Shown here in pieces: positions 1 through 5,651 of a stretch of 7,936 nucleotides of DNA (its first letter is position 1; each line of letters starts with the position of its first letter). Below the pieces are notes generated by a model, which was not told the DNA's origin, ran no database searches, and saw only the letters and a list, made by a program, of their open reading frames with translations. Origin of the DNA: Bacteroidota bacterium (GTDB lineage Bacteria > Bacteroidota > Bacteroidia > Chitinophagales > Saprospiraceae); contig JAGWYI010000175.1 in assembly GCA_018969455.1 (NCBI GenBank), forward strand, positions 1 to 7,936, read 5' to 3'. The position numbers and the translations under genes were made by a program.

Positions 1-819
1 ACCCAGTGTTTCACGGAGGTCTTTCCGATTGATAATCAAATCCAGAAATCCGTTTTCAAGCAAATACTCCGATGTTTGAAACCCTTCTGGCAAATCCCGT
101 TTGATGGTTTCCCGGATGACACGCGGTCCGGCAAAGCCAATGAGGGCTTCGGGTTCGGCTACATTGATATCGCCCAACATGGCAAAGGAAGCCGTAACGC
201 CACCCGTGGTTGGATCGGTCATCAGCGAAATGTAAGGCAATTGCTGTTTGGCCATCAAAGTGAGTTTTGCACTGGTTTTGGCCATCTGCATCAAAGAAAA
301 CGCGCTTTCCATCATCCGGGCGCCGCCCGATTTGGAAATAATCATCAATCCTGCCTGATTTTCCAAAGCATAATCAATGGCCAGTGAAATTTTTTCTCCA
401 ACCACCGAGCCCATGGAACCGCCAATGAATTTAAAATCCATTGCAGCAATTACAAGCCTGTGTTTGCGCAAGGAACCTGCCCCAATACGCATGGCATCGC
501 GCAAACCCGTTTTTTTCATCGATTCCTCCAGCCGTTTGTCGTAGGGTTTCAAATCGGTAAATTTCAAAAAATCAACCGAGATGAGGTCATCATGGAGGGT
601 GACATACTCCTGATCATCAAAAATCAATTCAAAATACTCCACAGAACCAATAGGCGTATGATAATCGCATTTGGGACATTTGTAAAAATTTTCCCGCATG
701 GCACGGGATGTGCTGGTTTCTTTACAGCGCTTGCACTGGAACCAAACACCTTCCGGTACATCTTTTTTTGCCTTTGTTGCAGTAGAGATACCTTCCTTCA
801 ATCGTTTAAACCAACTCAT
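1..819 (-). CDS. accD: Acetyl-CoA carboxylase carboxyltransferase subunit beta (AccD), 3' end cut by window edge
   Basis: AccD pairs with AccA to form the carboxyltransferase that moves the carboxyl group from carboxybiotin to acetyl-CoA, giving malonyl-CoA for fatty acid synthesis in the cytoplasm. Reading leftward from the ATG at 819, 273 codons are open to the edge. The start MSWFKRLKEG is typical of the family. A zinc ribbon follows, with C29-x2-C32 and C48-x2-C51. The crotonase-fold core then carries GGSMGSVVG (133-141), SGGARM (164-169), TDPTTGGVTASFAMLGD (201-217) and IGFAGPR (227-233). All match E. coli AccD closely from memory. The family is usually about 280-305 residues, so only a short C-terminal tail is missing. 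It diverges from the ccm operon. The frame is also open for 64 codons upstream of 819, but no ATG lies there and the family motif starts at MSW, so 819 is the start. Confidence 0.97.
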   Translation of the reverse strand, partial: MSWFKRLKEGISTATKAKKDVPEGVWFQCKRCKETSTSRAMRENFYKCPKCDYHTPIGSVEYFELIFDDQEYVTLHDDLISVDFLKFTDLKPYDKRLEESMKKTGLRDAMRIGAGSLRKHRLVIAAMDFKFIGGSMGSVVGEKISLAIDYALENQAGLMIISKSGGARMMESAFSLMQMAKTSAKLTLMAKQQLPYISLMTDPTTGGVTASFAMLGDINVAEPEALIGFAGPRVIRETIKRDLPEGFQTSEYLLENGFLDLIINRKDLRETLG

Positions 820-862
820 CGGGTATAGTTTAAGGTTTGTATGGCATTGGGGAATGCGGCGG

Positions 863-891
863 CAAAGATAGGGTTCGGCTTGAAGGTACAA
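863..891 (-). promoter_or_regulatory. Probable accD promoter (Bacteroidetes -33/-7 type)
   Basis: On the minus strand TATCTTTG (870-863) matches the Bacteroidetes -7 consensus TAnnTTTG. A TTG (891-889, within CTTTG) lies 18 bases upstream, close to the usual 19-21. The -7 element is 43 bases before the accD ATG, leaving a leader of roughly 30-40 nt. A second TAnnTTTG match, TAGATTTG, lies further upstream at 1006-999 with a poorer -33. Confidence 0.55.
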
Positions 892-1235
892 AGATTTTTT
901 TTCAAGACCCGGTTTTGCATCAAAATTGAGCCTGAAGGCCACACTTAATCCGAGCACTATAACAGCGGCTGTAAACAATACAAAAATTTTCAGCAGTGCA
1001 AATCTATCATTTTATCTCGGGATATGCCAGGAAATTAAGGATTTATTTCGTTGGTTTACAATAATCTATAAAGGGTTTTTCCCAAAAATTGACGATTTGA
1101 ACCACCATCCCCCACCCGATTAAATACCCGGAAATAAACCTGAAAAATGTTTTTTCAAACGCTATTCATGCCTGCACCTGCAGAAATTTGACAGAATCAA
1201 TGCAAAAAAGCAGAAACGAGTTCAAGTCGAAGACC

Positions 1236-1243
1236 TACCTTTG
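1236..1243 (+). promoter_or_regulatory. Candidate -7 element for the ccmB operon
   Basis: TACCTTTG matches TAnnTTTG and sits inside CCTACCTTTGG, an 11-base string also found at the lrp-like promoter (5027-5037). No TTG lies at the expected distance upstream (around 1212-1214), so the match is incomplete. If real, transcription would begin near 1249-1251, giving a leader of only about 11-13 nt before the ATG at 1262. It would also place a TTG start at 1241 upstream of the message. Confidence 0.35.
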
Positions 1244-1261
1244 GCCCAATTAAAGCCAGGC

Positions 1262-1918
1262 ATGCAATTCAATCGATTAATGTTGTTGCTCCACAAGGAG
1301 TTTTTGCTCGAGTTCAGGCAGCGATATGCCTTGAGCGGCATTGTACTCTATGTATTGAGTATGATCTTTGTGGTATACATTGCAAGCATAAAGGTACGTC
1401 CAGAAGTATGGAACATTCTTTTTTGGCTGATCGTTTTGTTTGCATCCATCAATGCGGTGGTAAAAAGTTTTGTTCAGGAAAGCGGAGGCCGACAATTGTA
1501 TTATTACCAATTGACCGACCCGGCTTCGCTTATACTGGCAAAAATTTTGTATAATACCTTATTGCTTTTGGTGTTGAGCATATTGGCGTTTGGTGTTTAT
1601 GCACTTGTAGCGGGCAATCCGGTAAAAGACCTTCCCTTATTTACCTTGGTATTGGGCCTGGGAAGCCTGGGATTCTCGATTGCTTTTACATTTATATCGG
1701 CTATTGCTGCACGAGCCAATCACTCGGCCACCTTAATGGCAATTTTGAGTTTTCCGGTTATTTTGCCCATATTATTGACACTCATGCGCTTATCGGCCAT
1801 TGCCTTGCGTTTGATTCAGGATACATCTTATCGAAAGGACATCGTGAATTTATTGGCCATCGATGCAATTCTGGTGACGCTTTCGTTTGTTTTGTTTCCG
1901 TATATTTGGAAAGACTAA
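1262..1918 (+). CDS. ccmB: CcmB, haem exporter membrane subunit (cytochrome c maturation)
   Basis: CcmB is the polytopic membrane subunit that works with the ATPase CcmA and with CcmC and CcmD to release haem-loaded CcmE during System I cytochrome c maturation. The 218-residue product is about the length of E. coli CcmB. It has a short amphipathic start (FNRLMLLLHKEFLLEFRQR) and six predicted membrane helices, near residues 24-42, 49-67, 92-116, 126-149, 157-181 and 194-214. The region FVQESGGRQLYYYQLTDPA (70-88) matches the conserved cytoplasmic loop (FRDD-x3-GSLEQL in E. coli). I chose the ATG at 1262 over the in-frame TTG at 1241, because that TTG overlaps a -7-like element and family members begin close to this ATG. 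No clear Shine-Dalgarno is visible. It leads a same-strand run into ccmC, 50 bases downstream. No ccmA is seen in the window. Confidence 0.9.
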   Translation: MQFNRLMLLLHKEFLLEFRQRYALSGIVLYVLSMIFVVYIASIKVRPEVWNILFWLIVLFASINAVVKSFVQESGGRQLYYYQLTDPASLILAKILYNTLLLLVLSILAFGVYALVAGNPVKDLPLFTLVLGLGSLGFSIAFTFISAIAARANHSATLMAILSFPVILPILLTLMRLSAIALRLIQDTSYRKDIVNLLAIDAILVTLSFVLFPYIWKD

Positions 1919-1924
1919 AACACT

Positions 1925-1949
1925 TAAATCCTTTTTAATAAAGGATTTA
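1925..1949 (+). repeat. AT-rich hairpin in the ccmB-ccmC gap
   Basis: TAAATCCTTT (1925-1934) and AAAGGATTTA (1940-1949) form a perfect 10-bp stem with a 5-base loop, starting 7 bases after the ccmB stop. A 14-base perfect palindrome, ATAAAATATTTTAT (1951-1964), follows directly. The stem has only two GC pairs and no U-tract after it, so it is a weak terminator candidate. It could tune RNA stability or translation between ccmB and ccmC. Confidence 0.45.
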
Positions 1950-1968
1950 TATAAAATATTTTATCATT

Positions 1969-3018
1969 ATGTGGTGGAAATCACTTTCCGTTGTTCTGAT
2001 TGTATACACCATTTTGGCGGGTCTGCTACCGCCATTAAAACCGGGAATTACCCGTGTTGCCCCTGAATCAGCCCATTCTGGCCAGGTAATCAGGCTACAA
2101 GCGTACGGCTATAATAGCAAATACACCGGTTCTGATGCAAAAGACATTCGTTTTTGGCTGGAATACGATTCTTTACATGCCTTGGCAGCACAAGAATTGC
2201 GGGTATTGAGCGATACCTGCCTGGAGGCGGTATTCACTTTGCCTGTCCGCATGCCTGGAACGGGGCAAAATGCCTACCTCAATGCGATTATTGATCACCC
2301 TAAAGATGGGGTGTCCTTGTTGCCCGGGGCCTTGGAATTGGTACAGGGCGACAGCGCGGAGCGGGTTGGCGCAGATTGGGGCATCGGGTTGGTTCAAGAT
2401 CTTCATATTATAAAGGATTTTACATTTCCCTATCGCAATGTAATTTATGAGAGCATACGCAATACGTATTTTCATGTGCCCATGTGGTTTGCATTAATGT
2501 TCTTGTTTGTAGCCTCTGTTATCAACAGCGTTCGGTATTTGCGAAATGGGGAGTTGGAATACGACCGTCGGGCTGCTGCATATGCAGAAACGGGCCTCCT
2601 TTTTGGAGTTTTGGGATTGGTGACCGGCATGTTGTGGGCCAATTATGCCTGGGGAAAGCCCTGGAGCAACGACATCAAGCAATTGATGACAGCAGTTGCT
2701 TTGCTGGTTTATTTTGCTTATTTTATATTGCGTGCCTCCTTTGACGAGCCGGAAAAGGGAGCAAGGCTCGCAGCGGTATACAATGTTTTTGCATTTGCAT
2801 CCTTGGTGCCTTTGCTTTACATCATACCACGGATGTTTGCCAGCCTTCATCCGGGCGCCACGGGAAACCCTGCATTCGGGAGCCAGGATTTGGATAATAC
2901 CATGCGGCTAGTTTTTTATCCAGCCATATTAGGCTGGAGTTTGTTGGGGTTCTGGATTGCAGGACTACGCATTCGATATCAACGACTTGAGGACAAAGTC
3001 CTGCAAATTGAGGTTTAA
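1969..3018 (+). CDS. ccmC: CcmC, haem transporter of cytochrome c maturation, with an extra periplasmic domain
   Basis: CcmC presents haem to the chaperone CcmE at the outer face of the inner membrane. The family core is clear: NTYFHVPMW with H169 (like H60 of E. coli CcmC), the WWD-type motif at 223-236 (WANYAWGKPWSNDI), and ASLHPGATG with H294 (like H184). These two His are the known haem ligands of the family. Helix 1 covers about residues 5-22; others lie near 170-188, 208-226, 238-255, 266-284 and 315-334. The product is 349 residues, whereas E. coli CcmC is about 245. The excess lies between helix 1 and H169, roughly residues 25-155. Pieces such as ITRVAPESAHSGQVIRLQAYGY (27-48, listed here only as a position guide), LSDTCLEAVFTLP (80-92) and the stretch to ALEL (121-124) resemble an IPT/TIG Ig-like fold. 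By topology this domain is periplasmic. Confidence 0.9.
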   Translation: MWWKSLSVVLIVYTILAGLLPPLKPGITRVAPESAHSGQVIRLQAYGYNSKYTGSDAKDIRFWLEYDSLHALAAQELRVLSDTCLEAVFTLPVRMPGTGQNAYLNAIIDHPKDGVSLLPGALELVQGDSAERVGADWGIGLVQDLHIIKDFTFPYRNVIYESIRNTYFHVPMWFALMFLFVASVINSVRYLRNGELEYDRRAAAYAETGLLFGVLGLVTGMLWANYAWGKPWSNDIKQLMTAVALLVYFAYFILRASFDEPEKGARLAAVYNVFAFASLVPLLYIIPRMFASLHPGATGNPAFGSQDLDNTMRLVFYPAILGWSLLGFWIAGLRIRYQRLEDKVLQIEV

Positions 3019-3028
3019 TTCGGAATAC

Positions 3029-3087
3029 AATTGGGTTAAAACACAAATACATGTTATAATTATTGGATGTTTTAACCCTGCCCAATT
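3029..3087 (+). repeat. Interrupted hairpin between ccmC and the ccmD-like gene
   Basis: GGGTTAAAACA (3033-3043) pairs perfectly with TGTTTTAACCC (3068-3078) over 11 bp. AATT (3029-3032) can extend the stem with AATT at 3084-3087, past a 5-base bulge. The loop is 24 bases and AT-rich. It starts 11 bases after the ccmC stop. A T-run occurs only further on, at 3105-3111, so it is not a textbook terminator. It may be a partial terminator or an mRNA processing or stability element. Confidence 0.45.
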
Positions 3088-3139
3088 ATTCCTTATTTAA
3101 GCTTCTTTTTTGACAATTTGGAACAGAAAATTTTTCAAA

Positions 3140-3352
3140 ATGAAACGTTTTTTAACAATTATTTTGTTTATGGCAATATATTTGCCGGGCGTAATGGCGC
3201 AAGGCAACCGGGATTTCATGCGTGAAACTGGCAAAATATATGTCGTTGTAGGCGTTATTCTGCTAATTTTCGTCGGAATTGTGGCCTATCTTGTGCGCAT
3301 TGAGCGCAAACTAACCAAATTAGAGCACCAACTCAAGGAAGAAAAACAATGA
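3140..3352 (+). CDS. ccmD: Small CcmD-family membrane protein
   Basis: The 70-residue product follows ccmC, as small CcmD proteins do in System I operons. CcmD is a one-helix protein that helps the CcmABC complex release haem-loaded CcmE. Visible here are a signal-peptide-like start (basic MKR, hydrophobic 4-18, possible cleavage after VMA at 18-20), a short linker with RETGKIYVVV, one clear membrane helix at about 33-53, and a charged, coiled-coil-like tail (IERKLTKLEHQLKEEKQ). Small proteins annotated as CcmD family in Bacteroidetes share this layout, including the GKIYVVV segment, from memory. E. coli CcmD lacks the signal peptide. I chose the ATG at 3140; an in-frame TTG at 3110 would add ten residues before a normal signal peptide. 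The stop overlaps the start of the dehydrogenase gene by 4 bases (ATGA). The function rests on position and layout more than on sequence motifs. Confidence 0.75.
   Translation: MKRFLTIILFMAIYLPGVMAQGNRDFMRETGKIYVVVGVILLIFVGIVAYLVRIERKLTKLEHQLKEEKQ
3335..3341 (+). promoter_or_regulatory. Shine-Dalgarno-like site for the glutamate dehydrogenase gene
   Basis: AAGGAAG lies inside the end of the ccmD-like gene, 7 bases before the ATG at 3349. It is one of the few purine-rich sites well placed before a start in this window. With the ATGA overlap it suggests translational coupling of the two genes. Confidence 0.45.
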
Positions 3353-4764
3353 GTGGACAAATCAGCTTTTTTAAAAGCGTAGAAAACTACGTAGACAAGG
3401 CGGCGGCATTTACCGATATACCGCGCGGCCTCGTAGAACAAATTAAAGCTTGCAACCTGGTGTTGCAAATTCGCTTTCCGGTTCGCATTGGCAACGATTA
3501 TCAGGTAATCGAGGCCTATCGAGTACAGCATAGTCACCACCGACTCCCAACCAAAGGCGGGATCCGTTATGCCGAAAGCGTGGATCAGGATGAGGTGATG
3601 GCGCTTGCAGCGCTCATGACTTACAAATGCGCGCTGGTAGATGTGCCATTTGGTGGTGCTAAAGGCGGCATTAAAATCAATCCAGGAAATTATACGGTTG
3701 AGCAATTGCAAAACATCACCCGTCGTTACACCACTGAACTGATTAAAAAGAACTTTATCGGACCCGGTATTGATGTGCCGGCGCCCGATTATGGAACGGG
3801 ACCACGAGAAATGGCCTGGATTCTAGATACCTATCAAGCGTTCCGTCACGGTGAAATTGACTCAATTGGCTGTGTAACCGGAAAACCGGTTACCCAAAAC
3901 GGCATTCGCGGACGTGCTGAAGCGACCGGACGCGGTGTGTTTTACGGATTGCGGGAATGCATGTCTTATGCCGATGATATGGCCAAAATTGGTTTGAGCA
4001 AGGGCATTGCAGGCAAAACCATGGTGGTTCAAGGCCTTGGAAACGTAGGTAGCAATACTGCCTTGATCAGCCAGCAAGAAGGTGATGTGAAAATTATCGG
4101 TATCGCCGAGCGCGAAGGTTCAATATTCAGCGCAAATGGAATTGATGTGGAAAAATTGATGGCTTTCCGCAAGGAAACGGGCTCCATCATCGGATTTCCT
4201 GGCACCGAACATATTGGCGGACCCTCTGCAGCGCTTGAGCTCGAGTGCGATATCCTCGTGCCCGCTGCACTCGAGAACCAAATTACCCTCGAAAATGCCG
4301 ATCGAATCAAAGCCAAAATCATCGCAGAAGCAGCCAACGGCCCCATTACCGCCGATGCAGATCCTATTCTGCAGAAAAAAGGCATCGTGATCCTGCCCGA
4401 CTTCTACATCAATGCAGGGGGGGTTACGGTTTCTTACTTTGAATGGCTCAAAAACCTTTCACACCACCGTTTTGGCCGCCTGGAAAATCGATTCCAACAC
4501 GAGGCATTCCATGGAATTCTTACCAAAGTAGAGGAAATGACGGGCAAAACCATCAGCGACCGCGAAAAAGACTTCCTCACACGGGGAGGAACAGAGGTCG
4601 AACTCGTAAACTCCGGTTTGCAAGATACCATGGTGGTTGCCTATCAACAGATCCGGGAAACCTTCAAACAACACCCCGATATCCGTGATGTGCGTACTGC
4701 CGCTTTCGTTTGCTCACTCAAAAAAATTGCCTCCGACTACGTTTCTATGGGCATTTTCCCATAA
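3349..4764 (+). CDS. gdhA: Glutamate dehydrogenase (Glu/Leu/Phe/Val dehydrogenase family)
   Basis: This cytoplasmic, normally hexameric enzyme interconverts glutamate with 2-oxoglutarate plus ammonium, using NAD(P). The product has 471 residues. The substrate domain holds PTKGGIRY with K69, K93 (TYKCAL), PFGGAKGGI with K105 in the catalytic-lysine position, and DVPAPDYGTGPREM with D147 in the catalytic-aspartate position. The Rossmann domain has VVQGLGNVGSNTA (226-238). NAGGVTVSYFEW (355-366) carries S362, the usual contact to the substrate carboxylate. The acidic E254 at the end of the second strand may favour NAD over NADP, which is a guess. Substrate choice among Glu, Leu, Phe and Val cannot be proved by reading, but the Lys in the K69 and K93 contexts fit glutamate. 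Its start overlaps the ccmD-like stop (ATGA) and has a good Shine-Dalgarno, so it should be translated with the ccm genes. A terminator follows 29 bases after the stop. Confidence 0.93.
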   Translation: MSGQISFFKSVENYVDKAAAFTDIPRGLVEQIKACNLVLQIRFPVRIGNDYQVIEAYRVQHSHHRLPTKGGIRYAESVDQDEVMALAALMTYKCALVDVPFGGAKGGIKINPGNYTVEQLQNITRRYTTELIKKNFIGPGIDVPAPDYGTGPREMAWILDTYQAFRHGEIDSIGCVTGKPVTQNGIRGRAEATGRGVFYGLRECMSYADDMAKIGLSKGIAGKTMVVQGLGNVGSNTALISQQEGDVKIIGIAEREGSIFSANGIDVEKLMAFRKETGSIIGFPGTEHIGGPSAALELECDILVPAALENQITLENADRIKAKIIAEAANGPITADADPILQKKGIVILPDFYINAGGVTVSYFEWLKNLSHHRFGRLENRFQHEAFHGILTKVEEMTGKTISDREKDFLTRGGTEVELVNSGLQDTMVVAYQQIRETFKQHPDIRDVRTAAFVCSLKKIASDYVSMGIFP

Positions 4765-4793
4765 ACCAAGGGCTTAACAAAAAATTCATTTTC

Positions 4794-4862
4794 AAAAAGG
4801 TTGAATCAACAGGTTTTGTTTGGCATCTTTTGCCATCCATCTGTTTTTTCAACCTTTTTTTA
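4794..4862 (+). terminator. Terminator after the ccm-gdh operon
   Basis: The arm at 4794-4805 (AAAAAGGTTGAA) pairs perfectly with 4848-4859 (TTCAACCTTTTT). After a 2x2 internal loop, AACAG (4808-4812) pairs with CTGTT (4841-4845). A small inner hairpin TGGCA/TGCCA (4821-4825 with 4831-4835) caps the structure. The T-run at the 3' end (4855-4861) continues into TATTTT. The A-run on the left means it may also work on the minus strand. Confidence 0.8.
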
Positions 4863-4966
4863 TTTTAATTGGGCAAACCCCAAATCTTTAGCAAATAATT
4901 GTTGGCAACTTTTCTCAAACCGCCATTTTTCGACCCAATTTTTTTGACGCAATATGACATAAACGC

Positions 4967-4994
4967 TTTGTTAACAAAATTAACAGAGGTTAAT
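4967..4994. promoter_or_regulatory. Paired dyads upstream of the Lrp-like gene, possible operator
   Basis: TTTGTTAACAAA (4967-4978) is a perfect 12-base palindrome. It is followed at once by ATTAAC-AGAG-GTTAAT (4979-4994), a perfect inverted repeat with a 4-base spacer. Both share the TTAAC half-site. They end 11 bases before the -33 TTG. Lrp/AsnC regulators often bind AT-rich dyads at their own promoters, so autoregulation is plausible but inferred. Confidence 0.45.
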
Positions 4995-5005
4995 TCAAAA
5001 TTTAC

Positions 5006-5036
5006 TTGGCTATTATTTTTTACTGGCCTACCTTTG
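5006..5036 (+). promoter_or_regulatory. Promoter of the Lrp-like gene (Bacteroidetes consensus)
   Basis: TTG (5006-5008), a 20-base spacer and TACCTTTG (5029-5036) match the Bacteroidetes primary sigma consensus exactly. The ATG at 5084 is 47 bases after the -7 element, so the leader should be about 40 nt. This is the best promoter match in the window. Confidence 0.75.
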
Positions 5037-5083
5037 GGGAAATTTTGAATACCAAAATAAAATTTTCTAAAGCCTAATCCGCT

Positions 5084-5563
5084 ATGTCAGAGAAACTGGA
5101 TAAAATAGACCTGAAAATTCTTAAGATTCTTCAGGAGAACAGCAAGATCACCAACCTCGATCTTTCTAAAAAAATCGGATTGTCCCCAGCGCCAACCCTT
5201 GAACGCGTAAAAAAACTGGAACAAAGCGATATCATTCAAAGCTATCATGCGATGGTTAACCCCCAAATGATGGGCTTGAATGTTAAAACCTTTGTACTCG
5301 TGTCTCTGGCCTGGAAAAAGGAAAATGCCCTGAACAACTTTCTGGAAAAAATCAGCCAAATCGATGAAGTGACCGAATGCTATATCATTACCGGTGAGGC
5401 CGACTTTTTGATGAAAATCGTTTGCAAGGATATCCCGACTTACGAACAATTGCTGTTCAAAACCATCAGCCAAATTGAAGAAATTGAACGGCTTAAAACT
5501 TTGATGACCCTTTCTACCGTAAAGGACTCCAAAATTCTGCCTTATAATTACGACGAAAAATAA
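5084..5563 (+). CDS. Lrp/AsnC-family transcriptional regulator
   Basis: Members of this family are DNA-binding proteins that assemble as dimers to octamers and usually respond to an amino acid. The 159-residue product has the normal length. The N-terminal part (about 5-55) begins with LDKIDLKILKILQENSKIT and carries the helix-turn-helix DLSKKIGLSPAPTLERVKKLE (26-46; positions given for location). The RAM ligand-binding and assembly domain spans about 65-145, with TECYIITGEADFLMKI (97-112), where G104 and D107 fit the conserved G-x-x-D of the effector pocket. Whether it is Lrp itself, AsnC or another paralogue cannot be told by reading, so no symbol is given. It has its own consensus promoter with two dyads just upstream. 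Its neighbours, a glutamate dehydrogenase and two peptidases, would suit an amino-acid-sensing role, by inference. Confidence 0.93.
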   Translation: MSEKLDKIDLKILKILQENSKITNLDLSKKIGLSPAPTLERVKKLEQSDIIQSYHAMVNPQMMGLNVKTFVLVSLAWKKENALNNFLEKISQIDEVTECYIITGEADFLMKIVCKDIPTYEQLLFKTISQIEEIERLKTLMTLSTVKDSKILPYNYDEK

Positions 5564-5597
5564 GCTCGATACGCTTAAAACCCAACTCCTTACCTTC

Positions 5598-5638
5598 ACA
5601 TGCGTTATTCCGGGCTTCGGGATGACGCATGTTTTTTT
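5598..5638 (+). terminator. Intrinsic terminator or attenuator between the Lrp-like gene and the M1 peptidase gene
   Basis: ACATGCGT (5598-5605) pairs with ACGCATGT (5625-5632). The stem continues with TATTCCG (5606-5612) against CGGGATG (5618-5624), using two G-U pairs. This makes 15 uninterrupted RNA pairs with a 5-base loop, GGCTT. The T-run spans 5632-5638. It lies 34 bases after the regulator's stop and only 13 bases before the chosen peptidase start. Confidence 0.85.
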
Positions 5639-5651
5639 AACAAGAACTTCT

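Larger units (their letters stand above)
820..1261. other. Divergent intergenic region between accD and ccmB
   Basis: These 442 bases carry no gene I can support. They contain the accD promoter candidate, a weaker leftward TAnnTTTG at 1006-999 and a rightward TACCTTTG at 1236-1243 just before ccmB. A plus-strand open frame at 926-1123 begins with TTG, resembles no family I know and is more likely chance. The accD frame stays open leftward from 1011 and would encode a hydrophobic stretch around 925-1000, but without an ATG. No tRNA or clear structured RNA was noticed. Confidence 0.6.
4765..5083. other. Non-coding gap between gdhA and the Lrp-like gene
   Basis: These 319 bases carry no supportable gene. 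They hold the gdhA terminator (4794-4862), about 100 bases of AT-rich sequence with nothing recognised, two adjacent dyads (4967-4994), and a strong promoter candidate (5006-5036) followed by a leader of about 40 nt. Confidence 0.75.

Noticed and set aside
76..828. Plus-strand open frames opposite accD
   Set aside because: The minus strand encodes an unmistakable AccD over the whole stretch, and the plus-strand products show no family features.
926..1123. A 65-codon plus-strand open frame in the divergent gap
   Set aside because: It starts with TTG, has no recognisable motif or ribosome site, and ends in low-complexity DLNHHPPPD.
1241..1261. TTG at 1241 as the ccmB start
   Set aside because: It overlaps a TACCTTTG element, and the ATG at 1262 gives the usual CcmB N-terminus.
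2173..3085. Several open frames on both strands inside ccmC
   Set aside because: All overlap the CcmC coding frame, whose motifs extend across the whole gene.
3110..3139. TTG at 3110 as the start of the ccmD-like gene
   Set aside because: It would put ten residues before a normal MKR-type signal peptide; the ATG at 3140 fits better.
5622..5651. ATG at 5622 as the M1 peptidase start
   Set aside because: It lies in the right arm of the terminator stem and adds ten residues ahead of a normal signal peptide.
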